Positions 44,087 to 61,200 of a DNA stretch of 64,000 nucleotides are shown here, in pieces. The notes below the pieces were generated by a model. The model did not search any database. It had not been told where the DNA came from and saw nothing but the letters and a program-made list of their open reading frames with translations. The translations under genes were made by a program, and so were the position numbers. The stretch's first letter is position 1; each line of letters opens with the position of its first letter. This stretch comes from Whitmania pigra. Taxonomy: Eukaryota > Annelida > Clitellata > Hirudinida > Haemopidae. The DNA is taken from the NCBI GenBank assembly GCA_021613335.1, contig JAJTWR010000251.1, forward strand, positions 3,121,001 through 3,185,000. Direction: 5' to 3'.

Positions 44087-45007
44087 GCCTAGATGATCCT
44101 GAGCCGTCGAAGCACGAAAATAGCTCATTAAAATAAGTTTCAAATTGCTGAACGATCGCTTGCAATTGAAGCCGCTACTGTTGTTAATCAAATTTGCAGA
44201 GAAATTAGAAAATTTGGAAATGAGTCACTTTCATAAAACGCAATAAAACCAAGATCTAATGGAATTTCTGATAAAAATTCATTCCAATTACTGAATAGTA
44301 CTTTGCAATCCTGTTAAAAGTTCATCCTCATTGATGTCCGTGTCTTAGTAATTTAAAAAATCTGTGCAATTTATCAAAATTGCATCTTATATTGCATATC
44401 AGATATAAGAATTTTAAAATCCAACAGCCATCAAAATTTTGAGTTCAGGTTTTTTAGTCGTAAAAACATGTTGACATTTCCCGTTGATCAAATATACTCT
44501 AAATAACACGCATAATTTGTTCTTCTTATGAAAGTACTGCATCTCTTGCCAGTTCTCCAGGAATCTTCCAACGTCACCTTCTTCTGTCTCAATCTCCAGG
44601 CTGTGCATTTCGTTTTGGCGTTTTATACAGCAACTTGGCTTAAATCATCATGAAGCTTGACAAGTTGTTGCTCCAAAGATTCAATATCAGTCGCTGCTTC
44701 CTTGAAATTCATACTAGGATCTTGTCTGATTTATACAATAATCGCATTTGAAAACTATTAATCTTTCTAAGAATGGCATTCTAGAAAACTATGAAGTAAA
44801 AATTCAATACTCCCGTAACTGTGCTGCATCATTTTTGGTTTAGGCGTCATAGTTTAGTCCTCCGATAATTTGTCTGGCAGCCCTATTACAGTTCAACCAG
44901 TCCTTCATGGATAGCTTTAACAGCTTCTGATCGTGCGCTCCAATGTATTTCAAACTCCCGCTTTAATGTTATGGGCACAGCTTTTTTAAACTTGTCCGCA
45001 GCGGGTG

Positions 45008-45984
45008 TAGAGCTGGGTTCAAGTAAGTACTTAAGTAAATTTTGTACTTATTATTTACTTAAGCAATTTTTGGACGACTTGAAAATTATAAGTAATTTTT
45101 TCTTGTCAGTTTTTTGCACGAAACACTGGTAGTACTATAGATTAGATAGAAAAGGAATTGGGGAAAACACTTTCTCTGCTCTTGGACATCAAAACTAGAT
45201 GGAACTCATTGCTTAAGATTCTTGGAAGCCAGGGCACCCATTGACAATACATTGATAAAGCTCAATCTAAAATCAAAATGCTTGACAGAGGATGAGGTTG
45301 CAGTTGTGAAAGACTTGGCAGAAAGTCTAGAAATAATTGAGGTTGGTGCAACCGCTCGTTGTAGAAGTGACGTCACAATTTCAAAGATTGAAAAGATTTT
45401 TGAGTATGTTCTCAAAAAGCTGACAGAAGAAACAGGAGCTATTTCACAAGAATTATTGACAGCTGTCAATTACAGAATTGAATTAAGGAGAAATAAAGAG
45501 ATTTGTGGCCTTGTGAGATATCTAGAGGCTCCAGACAGTTTTGAGCACGTGGTCGAGTTTTCACTCTTAAGTTGTCCAAAGATACGAGAGCTTGCCGAAG
45601 TGGCAAGAAATGTTCTTTCACGTCTTTTTCCCTATGGTTCTATTATTGAGAGTGCTGAAAATTTTGAACACAACATCACTAAGGAACCCGCTATGAAAAA
45701 GTCCAAAGCAGAAGAGCCCAATGACATTTTATGCCAGCCAGAAGATCAACATTTAGATTGTGCTCAAGAAAATATCTTGACACACATTAGGAAAGAAATG
45801 AAATTTTACGAAGCAACAAAGGAATGTCCCAAAATCTTGAAAAGCTTGAAATCTTGTCTAAACTCACTTCCACCCTCCTCTGTTAAAGCAGAAAGGTGTT
45901 TCAATGCCTTAATTACTTAAGTAATATTTTAAAAATTACTTGTTACTTAAGTATTTTTTTCAAGCTTGCTTGAACCCAGCACTA
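45008..45984 (+). mobile_element. Internally deleted hAT transposon with 8-bp TSD
   Basis: The left end is TAGAGCTGGGTTCAAGTAAG and the right end, on the minus strand, is TAGTGCTGGGTTCAAGCAAG: a 20-bp TIR with two mismatches. Target octamers AGCGGGTG (45000-45007) and ATCGGGTG (45985-45992) match at seven of eight. ACTTAAGTA-rich subterminal palindromes flank a truncated transposase ORF. Confidence 0.92.
45222..45920 (+). CDS. Truncated hAT transposase C-terminal ORF
   Basis: The 232-codon ORF is open throughout. Just upstream, in a different frame, TLSLLLDIKTRWNSLLKIL gives the hAT TRWNS motif. Inside the ORF, LTEDEVAVVKDLAESLEIIE and VAVVKDL correspond to the helical part after it, and the end (ECPKILKSLKSCLNSLPPSS followed by VKAERCFNALIT) to the start of the hATC dimerisation domain, which is cut off. 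The BED finger and catalytic N-terminal half are missing, so it cannot transpose by itself. It could be mobilised by an intact relative through its good TIRs (inference). Confidence 0.75.
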   Translation: MEARAPIDNTLIKLNLKSKCLTEDEVAVVKDLAESLEIIEVGATARCRSDVTISKIEKIFEYVLKKLTEETGAISQELLTAVNYRIELRRNKEICGLVRYLEAPDSFEHVVEFSLLSCPKIRELAEVARNVLSRLFPYGSIIESAENFEHNITKEPAMKKSKAEEPNDILCQPEDQHLDCAQENILTHIRKEMKFYEATKECPKILKSLKSCLNSLPPSSVKAERCFNALIT

Positions 45985-46109
45985 ATCGGGTGGCAGATGT
46001 AGCCACTGCAGTCATCTTGTGACCGATTTATTACCTTTGTTCGGTTATTATAATATAATGCTGTATATAATACGAACATAAAAAGCCTCATTTTGGCGCC
46101 CCTGCACCT

Positions 46110-46530
46110 GTAATAATAATTGATTTCCACATTTAATTAATAATAATCCAAATTCCAATAAATTATTATCACAAACATGATATGAAAGTAAAATTAAAAT
46201 ATCATTCACTTAATATTAATTAGCGACCATCGCGGCGGTCCGCTATTGGTGGAAGAGATAATTGAAGGGCGAACACACGACACCCGAACACCACTTGAGT
46301 TCGAAAGGAAGATGATCAGGCGGAAGCGATCGCTGGCAACGTGACCAGCATGGGATTTGAAAGACAAAAACCAGCGCCGAACAATTAAAGTGGCGAGAAA
46401 CACCGAAACGAAGCCATTTCAATCGATCTGGTCGGCAATTAATCCTCTTGTAAATCGCCTTTCGTCGAAACATTTATCCAAATCGGTGCCCACTCGTCTA
46501 TTTCTTTGACTGTCCATTCCTCCTTTTACG
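46110..46530. other. Moderately GC-rich non-coding block upstream of the candidate prohormone gene
   Basis: 46220-46440 is clearly richer in GC than its surroundings (ATCGCGGCGGTCCGC, GGCGGAAGCGATCGC). Overlapping minus-strand ORFs have no recognisable content. It could be regulatory or the remains of an element. Confidence 0.3.
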
Positions 46531-46750
46531 ATCTGTCCATCAATCCATCCATCCATGTTTATCTGTTTCAATCTTAATCCATTCGCCAACCAAAATGTTA
46601 TGTACTTACAAGTATATAATCTTCTATTCAGCAAACTACTTTTCCCCTGATCATCCAACCATCCGCCCGTCCGTCTATCTATCCATCTATCCATTCCTTC
46701 ATCCCTCCACCCACCTAATTTACACCATCCATCATTCAATCCCCATTCCT
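46530..46750. repeat. Imperfect (CATC)n-type low-complexity tract
   Basis: Repeated CATCCATC and TCCATC units. ORFs on either strand through this tract are composition artefacts. Confidence 0.7.
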
Positions 46751-46837
46751 GCCATCCATCAAACCATTCCTGAGCCTTAGAACGCTCGTCTACATCGTTC
46801 GTTGTTTCACAAGTGTTGGCACCTGCCAACAACTGGC

Positions 46838-46846
46838 TATAAATAG
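46838..46846 (+). promoter_or_regulatory. TATA box (TATAAATAG) of the candidate prohormone gene
   Basis: TATAAATAG is a consensus TATA element. A CA/TCA initiator-like TACTCACCAC follows at 46861-46870, about the expected distance, and then a perfect splice donor CAG|GTAAGT at 46882/46883. Many animal peptide-hormone genes have a TATA promoter and a short non-coding first exon (general knowledge). Confidence 0.5.
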
Positions 46847-46865
46847 GAATCCTTTCCAGCTACTC

Positions 46866-46882
46866 ACCACTTGGAGTAACAG
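46866..46882 (+). other. Putative 5' non-coding exon
   Basis: A short segment between the predicted start site and CAG|GTAAGT. Its 5' limit is an estimate from TATA spacing. It would splice to the acceptor before the signal-peptide exon (CCGAAG at 48396 or CAG at 48403). Confidence 0.35.
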
Positions 46883-47549
46883 GTAAGTTTAGCGGTGGTG
46901 TCTTTGCTTGTTTTGTTTCTTTTTTAACTTAAAATACTTTGAAATTAAAGATTGATTTTGTTTTGATTTTTACATTAAATAATTTAATATGTCTGTTAAA
47001 TGCCAAGTCATTGGTTTTAAAAATTGTTTACGAAGAGAGAATTGTTTTAGAATTTTTATGATTTTATAAAAATCATAGAAATATAGCATGAGCTTTAAAA
47101 TTATTTGTATATTAAAATAAAATTGGAAACAGTAAAAAATAACTTACCATTAATTAAAACATATTTAACAAGTTCAAATTAAATCAAGTTCTTGATTTAA
47201 CCAATTCTAAGTTCAACAAAATAAAAAAGCATCATCAAAAAATAAAAATTAAAAAATCCAAAAACATTTTCTTTATTACAGATTTAAAACCAAATTACAA
47301 GTCCTAATTCTGGTTTCAAATCCATAAATAAATATTATTTATAAAACATTTTACAACCAAAATTGCCGAGCAAATAGAAATCTCTCAGTTTTTCACTGCA
47401 AATCAATTTGTCAGTAACTAACTGATCGAGAGCAGATTGTCTGCTTAGAAGTTAGCGCACAATTTTTCAAGCACTGCAGGTGCTTGGCGCTTTAAAAAAT
47501 TTGCCGTAAACATAAAACATCATCAGAGGGAAGTGTTTGACAGACGAAA

Positions 47550-47640
47550 GGATGGATGGAGGCACACCTGAAGACTCACGGAGATTAAAAACCCCACGGT
47601 CTCCTTCCCGAGGTTGTAAACTTCGGGAGGGATTGAAATT
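47550..47640. other. Imperfect hairpin in the putative first intron
   Basis: CTTCCCGAGGTT pairs with AACTTCGGGAGG across a short loop. The stem is about 12 bp with two non-Watson-Crick positions. No known RNA family is recognised. Confidence 0.2.
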
Positions 47641-48419
47641 TTTAATTTCCTTTTTGTCCGATTTTAAATTTAAATATAAATCGACAGATCAAAATTAAAC
47701 GCAAAGGTTAACCAACTAGGATTATTTTGAATTATCCATTTGAGTCACCATAGTTACTGTTTGAAATATTTAATTGAAGATATCCTTGACTTATTTATGT
47801 TGCAGCTAGACTCTTATGTTAATAAAATTAATAATTATATAATACATTGCAGTTATTATATTATTTATTCTTATTTATATTCGACAGACTACATTGATCA
47901 TAAGTGATGTTTATTTTATTATTTATGCAAATATAAATCGAAAAGTTACGATGACAAAGCAACGCAGACTTGGGTAAATAAATTAGTAATTTAATTAACT
48001 AATCACGCAATGAATTGCTTCGTTATACTACGACATTTCAAAAAATCATTTACTATTATTAACGTTAAAATTATTATGCCAATTCAAATCTAAAATTGAT
48101 TTGCCAGTTATTTGCAATGCTGCTTGTTAAATAATTTAAACATGATATGTTAAATAAATAAAATTTAGAAAACAAATCTGTAAAGTGAGTTCAAGTCATT
48201 AAATAAGCAATAAACTGAAATTCTATTAAAATTAAGCGATATCTTTGGGAAATCATTAATTAATAATTACTATTGCTATCATTAATTACATATGACTTAT
48301 ATTCATTCACAAATGACTTATCGTAAGAAATTTAAGAATTATGGTAATAAAGGTAACAATTGTAATAATAATGTTAAATAGAATTTTTGTCCGAAGGTAT
48401 CAGACTTACGCATAATACG

Positions 48420-52721
<4,302 letters not shown>

Positions 52722-54056
52722 AAATGACGATTGCATGAATAATTTAGCACGAGAATAATTACAAAAACCACCATATAATTTATCCTATTAAGATATCGAC
52801 AGCGTAGAATGATGTCATGTCAACCATTGCTTCAATTTTATGGTCATATTGGCATGGTATTGAATGAAACCGTATTTTCATAATAAAAATCTATTTTTTT
52901 AATAAATTACATTTCGTTGTCATTATATCTTTACAAGATTAGTTTGAATTAAATTTAAATTGAACTTGTTAATCGAGCATACACCAAATATCAAATGAAT
53001 AATCAAGTGTCCAAATGAAATAACCAAAGGGGAATATCCCTCGCACATCTTTAGAAGACGACCATTTTTTGCTTCTAGCCAACATTCAGGTGGAAAGACC
53101 CAAACCCTCGTAAAATATAAAAAAATTATTTTTTTTTTTTTGCTTTTAGACTAAAATAAACGGCCCCCTCCCAAATTACGTCCCTGAGTTTATGTGCAGG
53201 TTCTTCCCAAAATATATTTAATTTACTGTGCTATTATATTTTATGTACAGCTCCAATACATTTAAGTTACAGTTCTATTATATTTAACTTACATGATATT
53301 ACATGTTTGGATATACTGAATTTCAATACCCTTTGTACGAACCGGTTGTAATCTCCGGCGGCGGACTCGCAATTTCCGCTGATATTGTAATTACTAAATG
53401 GTGCTAATCACGTTCCGATTTTTAACAGACAATTTTAAACTACTTTACAACACACAAGAAAAATATTGAAAATGGAGACCACTTCACCCTTGCTCTTCAT
53501 ATACTCTTACGTACTCACACCAATTATGATCCACTAATTAAGTTCTAATACCAGTCAACATAAGCAAATTATTGACTAATGCCCATGTACGCCGATTTCG
53601 GGTCTGACCTAGCCATTCTTCAACAGGCCAAAAGGAAAAGTCAATCGCACCGGAGATCTCGTAGTCAAAAACGGCACCCTATCCACAACTGGCCGTTTAA
53701 CAATATGCTGATACTGTCAGTTATTAAGGATTTCATTCTGCATTCTGATTAATCGCATCACAATGGAGGGCAGGAAATGCTATCCTGCCAGTAACATTGA
53801 AACCTTCCAAACAAGAACTCTCATTTCTAATGCCTCAAGGCAGACTCGACACGGTCGGACAAAATGGACAATTCCATACAAAATGCCAATTAAGAAAAAT
53901 CCAATTCAGCATCAGGTAATAAGTGGAAATACGAATATAATTTATATTATTATAATATAAAAAACTAACTAAATTAATTTATATTATTATATAAATTAAG
54001 CAGGCAACAACGAAAAAAATAATAAAGAAAACAAGAGCGACATAAACAAAGACATT
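52722..54056. other. Intergenic stretch between the candidate gene and CNOT4
   Basis: Two short exon-like ORFs occur: 53586-53723 (MYADFGSDLAILQQAKRKSQ) and 53763-53914, the latter ending at a consensus CATCAG|GTAATA donor. Neither is recognised. A T12 run lies near 53130. Confidence 0.3.
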
Positions 54057-54062
54057 TTTATT
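54057..54062 (-). promoter_or_regulatory. Probable CNOT4 polyadenylation signal
   Basis: AATAAA on the minus strand about 280 bases beyond the CNOT4 stop codon. Position and orientation fit. Confidence 0.5.
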
Positions 54063-54343
54063 CAAAAATAGTGAACAAATTTTTCTTCTCCGGTGATGTT
54101 GCTTGAAATTAAAATACGATCGTTACTTCAAAGACATTTTTTTCTTGGTAAAACCCTTGTTTCTTGTCTTGGGAATCTATCGAGAAAAGGAAGTTCCAAA
54201 TAAATTGCACAATGACTACAACACAGCAGCCATAACAACAACAACCACTAGAGGTAGTATACCAGTCATATTCTAAGTGAACAACAACAGCAGAAGCAAA
54301 GGAAACCTTTTGAAGGTTGTATCGATGTCGAAGACGGGCTTCG

Positions 54344-54755
54344 TCAGAGAGCCGGCAATCGGTGTTCTGTTGGTGCCTCTTGTTGCCTCGTCGAGAAACC
54401 AGGCGGCGGATACCTGGGGTGCTGCTGCATCCAGGAGGGCTGAGCCTCTGGTGGAGAATGCACCCCATAGCCCAGGTGATGGCGGTGTAATTGGTGGTGC
54501 TGGACATGGCACATGGTGTCTCCTACCTCATTGAAAGGGTCCATCCAAAGATTATTTCCTGGAAATTTTAAATTCATGAAATTAAGATTATTAATTTACC
54601 AATCTCAACATCTGGGCAAAGGCCTGACAAACCATCACTGATGATGCCTGTGCTTATAATGGCGGGATCAGAGGCAATGCTCTGCAAACTGTTGAAACCA
54701 GCTGGACCCCCATTACCATACCACTCTGTTGGAGGACATCATAATGCTCATTATT

Positions 54756-54787
<32 letters not shown>

Positions 54788-55232
54788 AATTAATATGATG
54801 AGAAATTACACCAATGCATTAACAATGTAATAAACAATTATCTCTCATAATAAATTAACTAACAATCAGCACAAACAATTAAATAAACAGATAAACCAAA
54901 ACTACTCAATCATTACAGAAAGATCAATAACCAAGACCATAATCAATGACCCTTAGGAACTGACCTGGATCTTGAAATTGGAGGGGGTTACTGAACGGAT
55001 GATACCCATTGTGGCCATGGTGCAGTGGTGAGTTTGAGAGGAGGGGATGGGTTGTCCTCCTCATTTGTTGGCCGCTGGAGTTAGGAGCAGAGAAGCTGAT
55101 GTTGATGTTGGGAAGGAGAGCCTTCAGGTTGTCCTGCCACACCTGTCCGTTGAAGCCATCTGCAATCTATACGAGATGAATACAGTATTAGAGAATTTAA
55201 AGGTGGCAAATGCAGATAGATTTTAGGAATTG

Positions 55233-55267
<35 letters not shown>

Positions 55268-58200
55268 CACTACAGCAAATTGATACAGAGGAGAATCACT
55301 GTATTAGTCTGCAGGTAACTGAATAATATTTTTCTTAAATTGAAGCATCAACAATGCGCACCCATTTTAACGCACTTAATCAAACTTTAAATATTTAACC
55401 ATTAAACCCATTTATTCAATTAAGATTGACAAGGAATTTAAGTGAGGATCTTACTCTGGAGTTGGAGAAATGTGGCTCCTCTGAAACTGAGGTGGATCTG
55501 TTGGGGCCCATCATCTGGAGGAGCTTGCTGTTTTGTCTTGTGGAGTCTGAGATGCAAGTGAAGTGGGGGAAATAATAAGACATGAAAATAATAGCTCTCA
55601 GAACTTTAAAACATTCTCAAGGCATTCCTCGACAAAATTATTATAACTGACAATTATTATTATCATTATTAATGTTAATGTTCTTACCAACAAATACCAT
55701 TAAAAAAAGACATTTCAGATAGAGAACATAATGATTGCAGATCCAAAATATTAATTTATAAAAATAAATATTTAAGCCCTTATTATACCTTAATTAATCC
55801 ACTGGTAAGCACATAATAACAATTAATTCTAACATTAACTAATTTAATGGTACAAACACGATTAGAAAAATTACAAATCATAATATCATCGCAATGGCCG
55901 ACCAATGAAGGGAGGGGAGAAAGGCTTAGGCGGCCAATTGTGTTGCGACTGGAAGATGCTGTACGGTAAGGAATTGTGATGGTTGTGGTTGCTCTGGGTC
56001 TGATTTTGAAGGGTGCCCTTGACGTGACTGTCCAGTTGGGACATGTGGCTCGTTAAGGATAGTTTTTGCAGCAGTTGTCGTTCTTTTTCTATCATGTCTG
56101 CGAGACCTTTGGAGCTCAACTCCCATGGATCGAAACCTGATGATAATAATAATACGTTTATTTTTATAGCGCCATAAGCGTCAGGGGCACTCAACCAATT
56201 ATATAGCGCCCCCTCCCAAGGCTGGGTTTCGAACATGAAACCCATTTGGATAACCTGATGATGCCGAAGAGAAGAAAGCACATAACTTACGGAAATGAGG
56301 AAAAAGACATGCATGTAGTGTGTAAGATATATAAATAGTTTCATGTACTATTTGTACTTTTCTTGAAGAGCAGTTTTATGCCGTTGATGTTTTAAGCTTT
56401 ATGATGTAATATAAGAATCATTAAGAATTACAGATTGATGAATCTGAGGTTACTACTTTATTTGTTAATTATGATCAAAAATAACTGTAACATTAATTGC
56501 AACACTAAACATAGTAACAACAATCAATTGAGTAACAGTTATGAGTAACAATTATTGCTGCAAAAGCCATTACAATTCATTAACAATGAAATAAAATAAT
56601 AACGACATGTTAGTCTGATATTCTGCTATACAGAAACAGCCCAAAGTGGCTCACCAAAGTCATCGTCTGGGACATCAGAATCATCAAATTCTTCAAGCAA
56701 CAAATCGTCTTGCTTCGTACCTAAGATAAGACATTACAAAAACTAAGAGCATAGACAATTTACAAAAAACGTTTCATACTGGAATTATGAAGTACTATAT
56801 AAATTCAGGAACCAATGTGTTACGTGTGACAGTAACCCTATGAGCCAACTCGTAAGCCCGAGATACAAGAATACCCACCTTTATCAGCGCTATCTCCCAC
56901 GATCCTCTGGCTTTCTTCCCCTGAATTATTGTTAGAAAGGTCAACCATCTCCTTGGCCTTCTCAGGTATTGCTTTTGAATCGCACTCAATCCTGTCTATC
57001 TTGTCTAGCTGTCCGTTGCTGGTGCCAAAATTCTGGGGGGTTTCGACAGTGTTAGTCGAAGGTTTCATGTTGGGAGGTGATGGCGGTGGCTGTTGTTGCT
57101 GCTGCTGTTGTTGTTGGGATTGATTTGAAACTTCGGGCATCAACGAAGCTGCCGTCCCGGACACACTATGGTCACTTGAACTCGGGCTCGGACTTTTAGA
57201 CTTCCTGAAAAATTACAGAAAACTTTATGACAATCAACAAGTTTGTTTAAGTGAAATAAAACCTGGCATTCAATTGCAAACTCTAAAGAAAACTTAATTC
57301 ATTATTATTGCACTTAAATTCCAATAGTTATTCTTACATTTACTCAAATCAACCAACGTCACCTCTGAAACTAAATGAATCTAATAAACCCTGTGCACCA
57401 TCTACATTATATCATCTTATGCTAGATTTAGCATATATTATCATGTGGTCGCAACTAGGTAGCGATAATGGTGATGATCACAGAAGCACTTACCCATTGG
57501 GGAGTCGATTTGACTCGAGAGAATTCTGTGAATATTGATCGATCAATTTCTGCTCATACTGTAAGTGCTTCCTGGAGATGTTGATTGGCGGATTGGATGG
57601 TTTAACAGATGAATTAACACATTGGCACGCAAATGAATAATGGCAATAATGGCTCCTATCATCAGTAACTTCCTCATTGTTATCAACATGGATCTTTACT
57701 CATCTCCACCATCATCATCATCAGTAATGATAATAATGCTCTTGTCACCAGCATCACCACCACAAATAATACCACCACCATGATGGTAAACCATCTTTTA
57801 TTGTCACCACTTTATTCCAGTCAAACCACCATCATCATCATCTATAGAGATCAAACACATCAGGTCTTAACAGTAGCTAACCCCTGCTGGATATCCTCTT
57901 TAGAGAAGCTGGCAGCCTCATCACCCAAGTCGTGGAGGTACATGCAATCCTGAGTTGTGCACAAGCATCGTGCATTTAATAATGCGACTTGCCACGGCCG
58001 GCAACGCACATCGAAGCCGTCGTCGTCGAAGCCATCGTCAAAGATGCACTCACCGACTTGTTGCACTGGGTCCCCTTCAAAAAGTGACTGCAATATTTGG
58101 TCGTGCCCAGTGAGGCCTTCAGTGTTCTGTTGTCGATCTGGAGGTTGTTGACGACCAATATAGCATGCAGGGCATCCTCCGGTCTCAGATAGGTCACGTA

Positions 58201-61200
58201 TGCACTCGCACTGGGTCCCTGAAATGTGGCTAATGTTTAAACACTTGGCTGGAGCCTGGTACGGTTAGAAATTGTTTTCTAATTTGTATCAGCCCTTGAT
58301 TTGAGTAGCAAAGCCTAGGGCAGTTTACACATAAACAGTAATTATTAGAGACCTTTAAAAGTTGTTCTTTCCTTAAAGTTCAACAAGATTATTTTTTTTA
58401 AAGGTAGGTCACCTGTGAACCAACGTAGGAAGTGCTCTGGTTGATGACGACTTTGTGTATTTTCCCGAACTTGCCAAAATATTCGTGGCGTTTTAGGACG
58501 TCTGAGTCGGCTAGCCTCTGAGATAACCCAACAACAAAAACGAGGTTCTTCTGGACCACCCTGAAAGTCAGAGACGGTGTTAAATGTTTAACATGTGTTA
58601 AAACAAGGAGCATCAAAAGGCTCTTGCTGAGCTTACCAAAAAAATATTTTAAAGTCTTCAGTGTTTTAGTTAAAATATTTATTATAAATAAATAATTATT
58701 ATTATCATTTAATAACAATATTACTCAATTATTAGCCAATCAACACTAGTTAAATGACAAAAAAATGTAGCTCAATCTATTGGAACAAATTTAAATTCCC
58801 CCTTTTGGTAAAATAATTAATTAATTAATCTAATTCTTTTAGTAAATTATTAAAACAAAATTAGTTAAGGCGATCCACAATGAGAAGCAAAAAGAACATT
58901 GAGAAAAATGTAAAAAAAATAATTGCAGGAATACAAAAATATAAATGAAATTAATAAAAAAACAATGTTTGGATCAATACTGATCTTGGAGAACCTACCG
59001 AACGTTGGCCAAGTGCTTCCTGTTCTCTGCAGACTTCTGTTTCCTCTGTGACTCCTTCTGTCTCCTGTCTCTCTTGATGTTGTGCACCCTGCAAGATGAT
59101 TTAATGACAACGATTGATTTAATAATATAATTGATAATAACCCTTTTTAATTCAGTGTGAAGAAAAAATACAAATTTAATCTAATCTTAATTAATTTAAA
59201 TGATTAAGTTATTATTATTATCATTATTATTATTATCCCTTAAACCCCAGTTAAGGCAACAGAATATTTGCAAAAGACATTTACATAACATGTTAAAGTA
59301 TAACAGTATATCTACATAAATAAAAATGATAGTTTCTTTGCACATCTGTGTGCTCTGCATATAACCAGCTCTTGATTCTCAATTTAAAAAACAGTAAAAT
59401 TAATTTGTAAAAATCGATTTATGCAAATCTATATAAATAAAAATGAATGTGCATACGTGAGATTTGATTGAAAAATAAATAAAAATCCTAGCTTTTAAAA
59501 TCTTCCAATAATTTTATAAAACTAAGTAAATTTAATATAATTTAATTTTGAATAATAACATTATGCACATGTTTACAAAATGCCACATTTTAGTTGTAAA
59601 ATCAATTATGCCATTCAAACAAGCTATTGGTTGATCCACACCTCCATCAAGAACGAGAAAGGCATCAGAAGCTTCAGAAATAGACGAGTAACCTGGAGCA
59701 AGGCTCAAAAATATTGTCTGAAACAGCAGAGCAATGGGATGAAGGACTGGTAACCAAACAAGTACGCGAGCATGAGCACAGCCCGAAACAGTCGAGCAAC
59801 GAGAAATAAGACTGAATAAGTTGCGACATTGGTACCAGATGGAAAAGCTACTCGCTCTGCTTTGAAATTGCCATTGAAATTCCAACGTGCAACATTTCCA
59901 AAGAATCCGGCATGGGAAAAGTATTACTGAAATGCCAAACTTATTGTAAGCCCGACAATCTCTATATCTGCACAGATGACGAAACAAGGAAAATTGTTGT
60001 ACACCCACAATGAAATTATGAAATTAAACTCATCAGATACATTGCCCTTTTTCTTTTGTTTCCATTTAACCAGATTGAGACACATTGATGCATGGCCAGT
60101 ACATCTAGCTATTACATAATAATTAATATAAACAAACATATTATTAAATAATACAATAAATTGCAACAATAATATTAAACAAGGAATAGTAAATAATAAA
60201 TAACAAATATACAATAGCTGTTATATCCAGTCAGATGCAACATTGTATGTATATAAATGCTATGATGTCTTGGCTGATTTTGTTAGTCATAATTATTTTT
60301 TGATGTCACAGGTTGTAGTGTCAAACCCCCTTATGACGCATCTAGAGTCAGAAATCCCCACAGTTTGAAGTAATTTGAGTTGATACTAATGATTAAGGAT
60401 GCCAATTGCATGGTAATAATGTAAAAATACATTTTTAAAAATTAGCAGAACAAATAAACAGATGATAATTGGAGAAGCACTTAATTAAATCTCAGGTAAA
60501 TAATTAAATAAATAAATAAAGCCAAGTAGAATACACACAAGAGAACCTTTAAAACTCGTTACAGGCAGTAATCAATATGAACCTTTAAAAATCTCTTGGT
60601 AACAGCAGTCTCAACCACCAAAAGTTATTCCCCTCCTTAAAAGTACATTTCAAGTACAAATATATTTCAACAAAGACTCACTCGTCTTCTGTCAAAGGTC
60701 TAAACTGGGCAGGATCTTCAGGGTAGGGCTGGAAAGTAATCAAGCGATTGAGTCAATGACAACGGATGAATCATCGGGCAAAATATAAAGATTCGAAACC
60801 ACAACAAGATTATGAAATGTCATTAACTCCCAGCAATCATCAAATCCAGTAACTATTATTGCCTATATATTTCAGTTTTACTTTCAAGGTCGGCCACCAG
60901 CATTGCGACTTAATGGCTCACCTTTCGACATGCCGGACACAGGCCATTCTCGTCATTTCGTATTCTATGCCAGCAGAACCTGCAAATCTGGAAGTTAAAA
61001 CAAACTCTATTATTGCATAAAGTTTGCATTGTTATTAATAAAATATTAATGATTTAACAGTTAAGCTGTTAATATCAATTGCAATTAGTAATAAAATTAT
61101 TTTTGCATCATAAGCAATGATGAAATCAAGACACAGATTGAGGTGACAAAGAAATAGCAAATCTTGCATTATGACATCAACAAATGCATCCATTTAAGCC

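Larger units (their letters stand above)
43551..46110 (-). mobile_element. Probable decayed outer hAT element containing nested insertions
   Basis: The left end carries GACTGGCGTAGCTAGGGTG, close to the CAGTGGCGTAGCTAGG terminus of Tip100-type hAT elements. A degenerate counterpart TTTTGGCGCCCCTGCACCTG lies at about 46092-46111. Minus-strand sequence next to the nested element reads IHWSARSEAVKAIHEGLVEL (about 44895-44955), like the TRWSAR motif of hAT transposases. The ends are decayed and no TSD is clear, so the extent is inference. Confidence 0.4.

Noticed and set aside
46595..46832. ORFs on both strands near the TATA box
   Set aside because: Built of CATC-type repeats; composition artefacts.
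54277..54534. 85-codon plus-strand ORF
   Set aside because: It is the reverse of the last CNOT4 exon, whose minus-strand frame is fixed by splice phase and homologous segments.
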